Assembly: GCA_963989385.1 (NCBI GenBank) | Contig: OZ022505.1 | Coordinates: 56,051,737 to 56,115,736, forward strand | Length of the DNA: 64,000 bases | DNA from: Ctena decussata | Taxonomy: Eukaryota; Mollusca; Bivalvia; Lucinida; Lucinidae | Direction: 5' to 3' | Shown here: piece after piece, positions 45,656 to 56,844 of the stretch | Numbering within the stretch: position 1 is the first letter of the stretch | Layout: each line of letters starts with the position of its first letter | The notes under the pieces: generated by a model | What the model saw: the letters and a program-made list of their open reading frames with translations, nothing else | What the model was told of the DNA's origin: nothing | Database searches by the model: none | Translations under genes and position numbers: made by a program

Positions 45656-45869
45656 TATAACAGTGATCCAGCTAAAATAGGTTAAAACATGGATAATTTA
45701 GGGATAATTTTCAAGATTCTTGCATTAAAAGGTATCTTGTGACCCATCGTTAGAACCATCTTGCCGATACATTTCTAATGAGGGGTCCCAACATATGTTT
45801 TCTTTGAGAAATATGAAAAATCATCTCTGAATTATCCTTGTTACCCCTTCTTATCTGGAGCTTTGTTAT
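45656..45869. mobile_element. Foldback family F, diverged copy, unit 2
   Basis: Same insertion as 37451-37664. Confidence 0.6.
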
Positions 45870-47808
45870 AAGACATGGGTTTTCCCTTTTAAAACAACCT
45901 AAAAATCTAGATCTGTCTTTTAAGACTGATCTTATCTTATGGAACTGTTCTGTTAGGAGAAAAAAAATTACATGTGCATCAGAATTACATAAGCTTGCTT
46001 TTGAATTTTTTGCATGTTTTAAAGGGGGAAATTCTGGTCTTATACACATACTATAGCCAAATAAAGATGTTATGCTTTAGCCAGATACATGTACATACCC
46101 CTAAATGTATGCTCATTATTGGCTTTATATTTTAGATATTCATGACAGCTGTCTGAAGAAAATAACAGAGTTAGCAACAAAACATGAAAATGCCTTAAAA
46201 GAAGTTGGTAGACTTCAAGAAGAGAATGAGGAGTTGAAGAAACATGTGAATATGTTACAGTTTACAGACAAATTCTTGGAACATGTTGATGACAATAAAA
46301 GAGACAGTGTGACTACTTTTTTCACTGGATTGCCGGGTTATGCAGTGTTCATGTGGATGGTGACATTTACTACATGTATTCTGCCAAAGTCAAAGCTTCT
46401 GTCCCCAGGATCTGTGTTATTAATCATTTTGATGAAACTGAGATTAAATCTTCAAAATCAAGATATTGCTCTGCGCTTCGGTGTGTCTGCAACTCATGTC
46501 GGACAAATTCTTAATGACGGACTGCCAGCACTGGCAAAGAAACTAGCATTTCTGGTTCAGTGGCCTGACAAGGAAACAGTCATTAAGAATCTGCCCGACA
46601 TATTCAGAGAAACATATAGGAAGTGTAGAGTAATAATTGACTGTTGCGAAGTGTTTATTGAAAGAGCAGGGAACTTAACTGTTAGAGCAACCACATGGTC
46701 TAATTACAAACACAATAATACCATTAAGTTTTTAGTTGGAATAACACCAACAGGTGCTGTAAGTTTTGTTTCAAAAGCATTTGGGGGAAGAACTTCGGAT
46801 AAAGTGGTTACCCAACGCTCCGGTTTCTTAGATCTTGTAGAAAGAGATGATCAGATATTGGCCGATAGAGGCTTTTTGATTTCAGAAGAAGTTTCTTCAA
46901 GGAATGCTTCATTGATAATGCCCGATTTCACAAAAGGCAAGAAACAGTTAAGTGCTAGAGAAGTGGAAAGAAGCAGAAAAATTGCACGAGTGAGAATTCA
47001 CGTGGAGCGGGCCATTGAGCGGATTAAAAATTTCAATAAAAAACGTCAGCACTCAGTTCATAGTTGCAAAGATCTCTGCATATAGTGAGACTTAAATTTG
47101 GACCGCTGGCTTGGGCCAGTTTTTAAACTACTGAGTAACTTCAGTAAGCTAGATATTGAGGCTCCACTAGCTAAAGAGCGTGATTTTTTCTTACAGAAGA
47201 AACATAGATACACATTTACGTAAATTCTGTCTGCATAAAAAACCAATTTTTAGCAGTAGGACTAAGAGAAGTGATGCCCCACTGAACAATGATCTTGCTA
47301 ACATACCACCAAAACATATAACTAAAGGTTGTCTTGTTTACCTCATTTCTGAAACAACTGTTCCATTCACACGCTTTACTTGTCGAACTGTTTTGAGTTA
47401 AACCTAATTTTACACCAATCTCCACCTTGAACAGTATGGCAGCAACATGACTGCAAACTTCATCCAGCCTGTAAAAAAATGAATCTGTTTAAGAGTTTTT
47501 CAGGGTCGTTGTTGTCAATATATGTGGGTGCTTTCACATTTATGCTTTCAGATTGTTGAAAGAAAAAAAAGAAGAAAAACTGACACGAAATAAAAACGGC
47601 TATACTCTTGACAAACTTGTCTCATGATATCATGTAATACAATATAAAGCCTAAAAATGAATATTATTTGGAGATAAGAGCATAAGTGTAAATCCTGAAG
47701 GACACTCTCCAGTTCCAATGAGGGGTCACTAGGTGTTTTCCTGGAGTTTGAACTGAAATTCTCCTGGAGTTTGAACTGAAATCCTCATGATTATTCTCCA
47801 AAAAAAAG

Positions 47809-47985
47809 GAGTGGCTGTAGTGTAGTGGATAACACTCTGGACTACCGATCTAGGGGTCTCAAGATCAATACCCCGCTTCTCCATCTTTCGTATGAGACTT
47901 TAAACTGAGGTCTCTTCTCCATTATATGACCTCCTTGTTGGTGGGATTAAACCCGAGATCACCCACTCACTCAAAAGAAAAAGGT
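47809..47985 (+). mobile_element. tRNA-derived SINE of a third family (unit 2)
   Basis: Same insertion as 39599-39775. Confidence 0.52.
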
Positions 47986-48178
47986 GTAATATATATTTTT
48001 TTATTAAACAGCTTACCCTGCCATACAGGTACAGTGTCCAAACTGAATTGCTGCACTGGCTTTGTCCAAACACACCCAGGCATAGTGGTCACTGTTGACA
48101 TTCTGTGAAGGAATGACTTTAGCTCTTAGGAAGCATACAGGACTTGCATCAGTGACGCTGTGGTGGAGAACTTCTTAA

Positions 48179-49040
48179 AGGTGGTGATTTATGGTAAATG
48201 TAAAAATCTGCATAAAACCATGAAAAAGTAACGTATCTCCCTGAAAGTTAGCAAACTTCTTATCTTTGTTGTTCTTTACAGTTTAGAATACAAAATAGAC
48301 GTACATGCTGCATAAAAAGTGTTTTTATAAGGAAAGATCAAAGGGTAATTTTCTGCGAATAAATCTGAAAAAATAATATCGTTATTGAAAATTTACGTAA
48401 TGCTGAAGGTGCATTATTGCATAATGTAGAGCGTCCTAGCAATTATTTATACCAACTCTTTCTCAAATTGTAATATAGACCAGATGAAAACGGTAGCTTT
48501 TTCTCAAATGTTCTACATGTACAAAGTAAATGTACACTGGACGCATTTATTAAATATAGGGTAGGCAAGCATACCTATGTTAACACCTACAATATAAATA
48601 ATACATTACTGACATGATCAGTGGTGTGTAGATGAAATTGATCAACCTTGTTAAAATAGTATCACCTGTCTCACCTGTGTGTTTTGACAAAAAAATTTGG
48701 ACACAGACTGCATCTTTTTTCATCTGCTCAGCCTGATAATGTGTGAAAGAGTTTGAAAAAATAATTGCTAGGACGCTCTCCATTAGGCAACAAGGTACTC
48801 ATAGCACTACGTATATTTTCAATAATGATATTATTTTTTTCAGATTTATTCGCACAAAATTACCCTTTGATCTTTCATTATAAAAACACTTTTTAACATT
48901 AACAAATGCTGCATTTTGGGATTCTAAATTATGAGAAAAAACATAAAGAGGGCATCTGCTAAGTTTTGGAAAGATCAGTGTTATTTTGAGTATTTTATGC
49001 AAATTTTTGTCTTTGTCCCAAATCAGTGATTATCACCACC
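48179..49040. mobile_element. TTAA-flanked inverted-repeat element (unit 2)
   Basis: Same element at the same base as in unit 1, with TTAA at 48175-48178 and 49041-49044. Its presence in both units shows that it was there before the dimer formed. Confidence 0.82.
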
Positions 49041-49574
49041 TTAACATGACCACTGACCACATAACTGAAAAGACAAAGTACAATGTTCTGTAGCTACAAG
49101 TACACACTAGTCTGCCATTTAACAATCAACACTGGCAACAGAAGCAACGTACATGCCAATGAAATTGAATCTTTTTCGAATATTACTTTGCTTTATTTCA
49201 AACTATTATTCTTATGGACCCAAAGTTTGTTAGACCTTTATAAGACAATGCAGTTTTCTCGAGTGAATTCTGTCTAGTATTTAAACACTGTGCAAAAATT
49301 AAGTTTTTCATCAAGCCATGGTCATTGTAGTTCTAAAAGTTTTTTTGAGAAATTTACTGAATATGCATTCCTATTCAGTAAACTTTGTGATTCCTATATC
49401 AAGAATCTGGAGCTGGGTGGTCTTTAAGACTATTCAAACTCATCCTGATGGGAGAAAAATGCATTTTTCATGTTGTTTCCTATCCATTTCCTACACTGTG
49501 TTTTACATGATGTATGAATGCCAGACCAGTGTGATGTATGATCTGATAGAATTGAAAAAAAACAACAACAAACA

Positions 49575-49771
49575 ATGGATGGATGACTTGCGATTTTACG
49601 TCCTTTTCAACAGTATTTCAATCATATCAGGATGATGGGTGGGTGATAATGAAAGGCTGTGTGCAATGGAACCTCATTTACGATGGAAAGAATCCTGCCT
49701 CTGGCAGGGCTCGAACCTGCGACTGCTAGATCAGTAGACCAGGGCTTAACCCACTGAGCTACCGGGGCTCC
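49575..49771 (-). mobile_element. S1 SINE (unit 2)
   Basis: Same insertion as 41366-41562. Confidence 0.86.
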
Positions 49772-50399
49772 TAAAACAAAACGAAACAGTATTTAGTATG
49801 ACGGATGAATGGAGTTTTACGTCACTCAACAATATTTCAGTTATCATATCAAGATAACAGGATAATAATTAAATAGAAGGGCTGTTTACAATGGAACCCA
49901 CTTTGGCTGGAAAAAATCTGCTTCCAGTAGACAATGGAACAAGAATTCAGGAATTCAGGACTTTTCCCCACTCCAGACAATATTTGATATATCCATTAAC
50001 AAGCACTGCAGAAGTCGCGAAAACATGTGACACCGTAGTATTAAATTAAGATTTCTGTCTTTTATGGTTGACTTTAGGACACCAACTGACATGAAACATG
50101 GTTCGAATAATTTGTTTTCTAAAATATAAAGATACTTTAACTTACCTGTAAGCCTCCAGGGATTTAAAAGCCTTCATTGTCTCCTTTGTGTACAACGATT
50201 GCCTGTCAATGAGGTAATTGTAAATGTCGCCGAAAGTCAAATCTGGCCAATTAACAGGATCATTTGACCATCCAGACTTTAGGAGATAGGGATCTGGTAA
50301 TATTTCACCATTTAATCGCAGCTTTTCAACGTATCGTTTACGCGCTTCAACGGTTAATTTGTCCGCATAATCCGATAGAGAAACACTAGCCGTCGCCAT

Positions 50400-50467
50400 C
50401 TTTTGCCAACCAAGCCACCCACGTGACCAACCGATGACGTCACGGCGGGGATTCCCGTTTTCTCCTA
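50400..50467 (-). promoter_or_regulatory. Right subterminal region / SWIM gene promoter, unit 2
   Basis: 68 bp from the SWIM ATG to the transposon end. It contains TGACGTCA (50435-50442), cacgtg, and ttttgccaaccaag. Confidence 0.5.
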
Positions 50468-50469
50468 TA

Positions 50470-50820
50470 AACCATAAGTTTCTTAACACAATTTATTCAA
50501 ATTACGCGAATCTTCGTTTTTGGACCTAAATAACACATATAAATTAACATTTGCGAATCTATTATAACGTATGAGCTAGAAGCTGTTATTCCACTGATTA
50601 CAATGATGTATTTTATACATACATAGCTAATTGGGAATTTTCTTCCCTGAACGCCTAATTTTGCTTACTATTGATTCGAAGCTTGGTCGAAATTTTTCTA
50701 AGTTCTCTCTATTAACCATTAAAACACTGGAAATGGAAGCAATCTCATTTATGGCCAAGGGCTAAAATTTACAGGTAGTACAGACTATCGATTTTACACC
50801 GTAACGAGTTTTCTGCCAGA
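50470..50820. mobile_element. Right part of the ~625-bp TIR element
   Basis: Partner of 33781-34054. It ends gtaacgagttttctgccaga directly against LINE sequence (tgactgaaat at 50821). No coding content. Confidence 0.62.
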
Positions 50821-52181
50821 TGACTGAAATGGCGCCAGAACCTGATTTGCAATTACATAGTTATAAAGATATTTGTGCCACAGCGTTCCATAGTTTTACC
50901 TAGTATACTTAGAAGGGTGATCGGTCGATAGTTAGAAGGTGTAGATTTATCATCCTTTTTATTAAGTGGACAGACAATTCCCTGCTTCCAAACTGTGGGA
51001 AAGTAGCCCTGTTCTAAGGAACGATTAAACAAGAAGGAGAGTGGCCTTGCTAAGGTTCCGACAGCCTCTTTAAGAAGGCATGGGCTTATTAAATCTGGAC
51101 CACAAGCTTTATTAATATTAACGTTACGAAGAGTATCGTTGACATCTTGGCTTGAAATTAATAACGAAGTTAACATGCAGTGAACGGATAAGAGTTCAGG
51201 TAGTGGCCTGCAGTCATCGACCACCACTGCCTGTGAACTGAAATAAGTATTTAACATATTTGCCTTTTGACAATCGTCCTCAGCATATTCATTATTTAGT
51301 ACTAAAGTTGGTATACTACTGGAAGATTTTGCTATATTAAGCAATTGTTTTGATGTCTTCTAAAACAGCTTCATATTTGTTGTTTCAGTTGAGAGCAAAG
51401 TATCGAGTTTGTCAAAATAATCATTTTTAGATTTTCTAATATCTGATACAATTTTATTACGAAGGTATTTGTAGTTATTCCAATACCGATTGTTTGACGT
51501 TCGTTTGATTTTTTTTAATTTATGCTTTCTTTTCCTAAGTAACCGTCTTATGTGAGAGGTGATCCAGGGGTGTGTTGCAGGTCTAATTGTCACTGTTTTA
51601 TTTGGTATAGTACTTTCTGCGGCTAATAACAAGGCCTCGGTAATTTGTTGGACAATTTCATCAATATTATTATTTGTTTCTAGCTTATATAAAAGATTAA
51701 ATTCAGAGAGAACTGCTCTATACCTATCAAAATCAGCCATTTTGTAATTCCATAGACGCCTTTAAATGTTTTGGCCGTAAAAACTTTAATAATACAATAA
51801 TGGGGCAGTGGTATCTAGTTAGATCAGGTATGAAAGGATCAATGACTCCGTTAGACAAAATATTAGCATTATTCCGTACGAGAATCAAGTCTATTAAAGA
51901 AGACGAGTTTTCCGTAAAATGAGTAGGTTCAGTTATCAATTGCTTTAAGTTAAAGTCTTGTAAAAGGTCTGTCATTTTGTTATTGTTATTTAAGGACATG
52001 TTAAAATTAAAGTCTCCCAGTAAGATGATATCTAGTGTATCGGTATCATATGCCCTATCGATGCTTTCATGAATAATTTCAAAATAGCCATTATTGCTAT
52101 AAGGGGGTCTGTAGAATCCGCCAATAAGAATGTTTTTTTTATTTAACAAGAAGTTCAATCCACACAGCCTCAAGACCTTGA
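50821..52181 (-). pseudogene. LINE, 5' part: endonuclease C-terminal half and start of RT
   Basis: Minus strand. The apurinic-type endonuclease shows GLEAVWIELL, ILIGGFYRPP, ILLGDFNF, SSLIDLILV and a terminal HCPI with the usual Asp before it replaced (TRYHCPI). A basic linker (RRLLRKRKHKLKK) follows, then the first RT block SNYRPITLLSILGKTMER. The sequence stops at ...VLAPFQS, and its next residues GFVRGDST are at 33780. Several frameshifts and a 5' truncation make it nonfunctional. Confidence 0.85.
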
Positions 52182-52674
52182 GAACAAGTAAAGCTATGAC
52201 AAGATTAAATCTCATGAGAAGTCTTAAATTCAAAGTAAGTCGAACTGCTCTTGAGCGTTTATACAAATTATTTATACGCCCGCTTTTTGAATACTCCGAC
52301 TCAGTCTGGGACAACTGCTCTGCTGAAGCGAAAAAAAAAACCGGCTAGATGCAATACATATAGAAGCTGCCAGAATTATTATCGGAGCAACTAAATTGTG
52401 CAGTATCACAAACTTTTTGTAGATATTGGTTGGGATTCGCTCCAAAATCGTCTAAACAGGCATAAGCTTGTAATTTTTTATAAGATCATGAATGGCCTAA
52501 CTCCTGACTATCTTTCTGACTGTGTACCTCCTTTAGTACAAGACACTACGTCATACAATCTTAGAAGCTCAAATGACATTCAATCCCTTCATGCTAATAC
52601 TATTTTGTTCTATAACTCTTTCTTTCCTTCTACTATTCGCGCTTGGAATTCTTTACCCGAGGACATCAAGCAAG

Positions 52675-52950
52675 TGCCGGGCCGCGTAGCGCAATCGGTA
52701 GGGCACCTGACTCATAAGTCAGATGTCCTGGGTTCGAAACCCGGTCTGGCCACATACTTTCGTTTCTCCTTCCGCTGATTCAAGAAGGGCAGTTGTCAGT
52801 TACTGGCGAAAGTATGTGCACTTAGTACTGGTTAACCGCTTAGGGGGTCTAAGCCTGTCCAGGAATAGTGTGGTTAGGTTAACTGACCGTCCCGACATGA
52901 CCTTAGTTGTTTACCGTGGATGTTAAGCAATAAATCAATCAATCAATCAA
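52675..52950 (+). mobile_element. Full-length Met-SINE inside the LINE
   Basis: The 12-bp target duplication acatcaagcaag lies at 52663-52674 and 52951-52962. The head 52676-52752 folds as a tRNA (acceptor gccgggc/gtctggc, T arm gggttcgaaaccc, anticodon region ctcataag), Met-like. Then the body and a tail of (aatc)n. It interrupts the LINE frame in the EDIKQ codons. Confidence 0.95.
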
Positions 52951-53023
52951 ACATCAAGCAAGCGACATCTGTAGCTTCATTCAAATATCGCATAAACAGA
53001 GACATAAAGAAACCTCCCAAATA

Positions 53024-53851
53024 TACTGAAAGGATTTAAAAACTTCCACTTTTTGTTGCTGGCTGCTGATCTGTTCACTCATGGCAGTGTTGAATATTTA
53101 AAGAACAAAATGCTTGAAACTTATCAAATTTAAAGATTACACAGTTTATTTGTATCGTTTACTTAAATGACGTCAGTAAAAGAGCGTTACGTCACTGAAA
53201 TGCATAAGGCGATGCCGGCGTTTTCTTATGCGTCAATCTTTTCGACCATTTCTTACTGTCTTAATATTGTGACGTCATCCACGTTGATTTGCAAGTATCA
53301 CTGCGAATGATGCTGTCGCGCAAAGCCTATTACGAAGACGGCGTGACGTTAGTTAACGTCATGACCTCTGGTTTTTCATCTCGGTTAGGTGCTTTTCTGA
53401 CGGTCTTTTGAGCTTCCTGTAAAGAGTGCACGTCGTCTGAGATTGTAAATTGCCGTAATTAACGCATAAAATTGTACCGCGACGTCACTTTTTGAAATTT
53501 CAGCTTTTATCTGCCCCAAAACTCTGCGCCTCTTTGTGATATTTAGGCGCGGTAGGCTAAATAAAGCCACTGACCGAGTTCAAACTTTTAAAATTCAATT
53601 TGATATTGTAAGGGAAATGTTTCATCAGAAAACTGTATACATGAAGCTATTCATCCTCATGTAAACGGTACTAAAAATACGAGGAGCACGTGCTTTTTCC
53701 TGGCCGATTCGGTGGAACGATTTCAGATTCGGTATATTGATATAATCAGGTATAAGAGAATATATATGCTTTAAAAGTTTGGTGGACGTAGCTGCATTAA
53801 TTTTTGAGATATTCAAAATTAATGGGTGGAAGTTTTTAAATCCTTTCAGTA
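53024..53851. mobile_element. 828-bp TIR element inside the LINE
   Basis: A perfect 26-bp inverted end starts TACTGAAAGGATTTAAAAAC. TA (or atat) is duplicated outside. The left arm keeps the empty site (cccaaatattataatgcagg). TGACGTCA-like sites cluster inside (53167, 53189, 53270). No transposase recognised. Confidence 0.88.
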
Positions 53852-54518
53852 TATTATAATGCAGGTACACACATTGGACAAATACTTCAAGCTAGAATGA
53901 GATGAGAATGGAATGTAGCTCTCTCAATTCTCATCCTTACAGGAAAAATATAGTTCCGAGTCCTTCTTGTCAGTGCGGAGGTTTCGAAAGTCCTTATCAC
54001 TTTTTCTTCTAATGTCCTATATATACTGCCGCTAGAAACAGATTCTTACTACATGACATCAACCATTATAATACTCATGATTTTTTATTTGGAATAGAAA
54101 GTAAAACAAACCATGAAAATGAGACCCTGTTTATAAAAGTTCAAGATTTCATTGTTAAGTCGGGAAGATTTGTTTAATAATATTCTACTAGATTGGCTCC
54201 AGATCCATATGCCAGCCATGGTTGAACTTTGTTTTCAAATCGGTAGACTAAGAGATGTAATATATCTGTTCCAATCGTGAGAGTGAATTCTGAGTATCAA
54301 TTGTTCAAAAATGTTTCCTAGGTCTTTTCCTACGATTCTGCTGTGTTTCTTTTGGTTTATGTCGGATATATCAATCTTGGCAGGACTTCTATATCCATAA
54401 ATGTCATTATAAGCTGTTTTTTTACTGCAACTCTTCTTTGTAAAACATTTAAAACTAAATGCTCTAAATGTCGACATTGAATCAAAGTGTATTGAATGTA
54501 CTGATATATTGACATAAA

Positions 54519-54562
54519 CTCTCTCTCTCTCTCTCTCTCTCTCCCCATCTCTCTCTCTCTCT
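54519..54562 (+). repeat. (TC)n microsatellite in the LINE 3' UTR
   Basis: Two TC runs separated by cccca. The left arm has a short (GA)n at 31914-31924 at the same place, so it expanded here or shrank there. Confidence 0.85.
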
Positions 54563-54820
54563 AAATGTTGTTATTTGTATATATTGAAATTATTGGTTTT
54601 GTTAATCTGTAGCACATAGCCATTCACATATATTGTAACTTTTAATTCGTTTCAGGAGATGGCTTCTATATAAGCGTTACGCTTACTGTCAGATCCTGTA
54701 CCATGCTGTACAATACTTAATATATGTATTTCTATGAATAAATATTGTTTAAACCATATATAGTCTGTATATAAAAATTAGGGTAACCTATTATGGGACT
54801 TTACGGAGGCAACTATAGTA

Positions 54821-56233
54821 CTGTGGACTCGACAGTATCGGATCATCAGCAGTATCGGATCACTCTTATGTTATCACCCATTTTTCTCGCAAATGATGCA
54901 AATATTTTTTACCATTATATTACAGTCATCGAGCTAGACCAATGACGAAGTGCATGGTGAAAAATTCAATCGAAATGTGCGGCTGTGAAACAAATCAGAG
55001 TTGTTGAAAAGCTGGGGCCCCACTTCAGCGGCGCTTGCATTTTGTCTGTTGTTCGTTACCCCCCAAAACAAATTTCGGTTGTTTACACAATTTTATGATT
55101 AGGCGATTGAAACCGATTCAGCTTCGTAATGTGTCCTGGCATCCCTGAAATTGCAGGCAGTCATTATTTTCGTGACATCCCGGTATTTGATCAAACTAAA
55201 GACCTGAAAAGTTGGGCACCGATGTGCGACAGTAACGGATCATTATATAATTTGAACAGAAATACAGGCATTAGCTGGAAAAATTTATGTCAAATGCAGG
55301 TCTAATGCTGAAAGCAAGTCATAAATCAACTACCTGTATGGATGCCGTGTCTTCTTTCAAAAAAAGATCGGTAAAAAAATAATACAATATCCTTTTTTGA
55401 AAATATCCCCAATCACACGCCCCTCACACTACCGTCTGATAATGACGGTTATGCGTAGCACATCTAAGCTTCCGCTAAACATTCTGGAGAAACATTCGAA
55501 ATTAGTTCGCATGTGTGTGAACCCATTAATGTTTTGCGTTCATCAGCTGGACATTTCACGGTACACTGTGAAGACTCAGATTAATGCAGCAGAACTCGTA
55601 GAATGACCATGTAGTGTTTATACTCTGTTTGCATTGATATTCCAGTGCTCTAAAGGCGGAGAATCACCATAAATTTCTTGATCCTGATTAGACGCTAAGG
55701 TCTTATCAGGGTGTATTTTATGCGAAGTCAGATTATGGTCTATACTGTTAGAGTAGTTCCGTGCTAAAGGAGCACAGGGGATAACTGAGTTAAGAATTAT
55801 TGACATGCTTGTACATTTGTACACATTCAGTTGTTATCTAGATAGACATAACCGTTGCTGGTGACGGGCCACGTGAAAAATGTCGTTGAAAGGTCGTAAA
55901 AGTTTCCTCTCAGAGTTTAATAGGTCCAACTGTTTATGTAGTCTAATTATTGAAGCTAAGAAGTTTGGCAGAACGCCTCGGAGGAACTCTTTTATAAAAA
56001 AATATCATATGATCCGATACTGTCGCAACTGATTCGTTACTGTCGTAAGACCCTACTGTAAGTCTGGATAGGTTATCTGCCCTTAAAGGAATAAATTTCG
56101 TAAATATTGAGACATGGATAGATAGACGGGATATTTTGCAATTGTTACGTGTCATAACATACATAATGTTAGCATTCATATACAACAAAACTGGAGTTTT
56201 ACTGAACTTGATCCGATACTGTTGAGTCCACTG
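54821..56233. mobile_element. 1413-bp TIR element with TA target duplication
   Basis: The ends ctgtggactcgacagtatcg and the complement of cgatactgttgagtccactg are inverted and flanked by TA. The left arm shows the empty site ggcaactatagtattccaac. The word acagtatcggatca or close relatives recurs at both ends (54840, 54852, 56010, 56212) and once inside (55231). No transposase is recognised, although the size fits a Tc1/pogo element. Confidence 0.85.
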
Positions 56234-56259
56234 TATTCCAACTCCAATGCTGATTGTTA

Positions 56260-56408
56260 CTGGCGAAAGTATGTGCACTTAGTACTGGTTAGCCGCTTAG
56301 GAGGTCTAAGCCTGCCAAGGAATAGTGTGGTTAGGTTAACTGACCGTCCCGACATGACCTTATTTGTTTACCGTGGACGTTAAGCATCAAATCAACCAAC
56401 CAACCAAC
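56260..56408 (+). mobile_element. 5'-truncated Met-SINE
   Basis: 15-bp target duplication caatgctgattgtta (56245-56259, 56409-56423). It holds only the 3' body and a (ccaa)n tail. The empty site is in the left arm. Confidence 0.93.
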
Positions 56409-56844
56409 CAATGCTGATTGTTATTTTGCATTATCACAAAACCACAAACAAATGATTAAGGTTGCTTTTTGATATTGTCAAATCTTGAAAAGTTGAATTT
56501 GTAGTATGCAAAAATCTGCACGCCTAAGTAATTGAAGACTAACCGCATTAAAACATTTTTCTTCGTTAAATGTGACTTCTCAGAGACCATTTTGCCAGGA
56601 ACTGTTGTTGTTGTTTTCTTTCAGAAACCTAATAAAACACCCCACTTAACACGTTGATGCTGAGCGTTTATGCAGACCCAGTAGAACGAGTTGGCGAGGC
56701 CAGACCCATTGTCCAAATGCTATTGACCTACTTTAGTATACTATCCTAACTTGAGTCTAAACAAATGAAAGCTTTGCTTATTCGAATAAAATAGAGAAAA
56801 AAAGGATTTTACACAATTACTTCTAAGGAGAACTAAAAGCAAAA

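Larger units (their letters stand above)
42390..47085 (+). pseudogene. THAP/DDE transposase, unit 2, frameshifted in the THAP exon
   Basis: Exons 42390-42581, 43967-44242 and 46136-47085 correspond to unit 1. Exon 1 is 192 nt instead of 193: unit 1 has ccgggaatatcc, here ccgggatatcc. The missing base shifts the frame after residue 17 of the THAP domain and reaches an early stop. Exon 2 has one visible K-to-E change; exon 3 encodes the same residues as unit 1. A start upstream in another frame can still read the THAP C-terminal part, but not its first zinc ligands. Confidence 0.85.
47342..50399 (-). pseudogene. SWIM zinc-finger gene, interrupted and partial (unit 2)
   Basis: Exon 1 50399-50146, exon 2 parts 49064-49045 and 48174-48017, exon 3 47468-47342, arranged as in unit 1. 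The same TTAA element splits exon 2. An open frame extends upstream of the MATAS start into the flanking TIR element, which is accidental. Confidence 0.72.
42261..50467 (+). mobile_element. ISL2EU-like DNA transposon, unit 2 (8207 bp)
   Basis: Head-to-tail copy of unit 1 with identical ends and the same internal insertions (S1 SINEs, palindromic Met-SINE, MITEs D, C and F, TTAA element). The right TA is at 50468-50469. About 30 differences from unit 1 found by eye (mostly single substitutions and length changes in homopolymers, plus a 4-base difference near 47320), roughly 99.6% identity. Confidence 0.88.
52182..54755 (+). pseudogene. Inverted second copy of the LINE 3' half
   Basis: Plus-strand copy of the region at 31486-33135, starting near KAMTRLNLMRSLKF and running through FVDIGWDSLQNR, PDYLSDCVPPLV, the Cys/His tail and the 3' UTR. 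Frameshifts include an A-run at 52331. It is broken by a Met-SINE and an 828-bp TIR element absent from the left arm. Confidence 0.85.
52181..56525. repeat. Right arm of the large inverted duplication
   Basis: Inverted match to 31309-33135, extending past the LINE into its flank (atatagtctgtatataaaaa; gtatgcaaaaatctgcacgc). It is lengthened by four insertions: 52675-52950, 53024-53851, 54821-56233 and 56260-56408. Confidence 0.85.

Noticed and set aside
50142..50489. N-terminally extended SWIM protein in unit 2
   Set aside because: The extra residues come from sequence outside the transposon end; unit 1 has a stop there and the MATAS start is shared.
52676..52752. Functional tRNA-Met gene
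   Set aside because: It folds as a tRNA but is the head of a 276-bp SINE with target duplications, and the anticodon arm is irregular.
53625..53870. 81-codon minus frame in the 828-bp element
   Set aside because: It crosses the right inverted end and has no recognisable transposase motif.
50821..54755. LINE with a twin-priming 5' inversion
   Set aside because: The inverted 5' part abutting a plus-strand 3' part looks like twin priming, but the 5' part joins in frame to the 3' part at 33780, and the right copy includes flanking DNA beyond the LINE. Inverted duplication fits better, though twin priming is not fully excluded.
55397..55606. 69-codon frame as transposase of the 1413-bp element
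   Set aside because: No catalytic or HTH motif could be recognised; kept only as a noncoding element.
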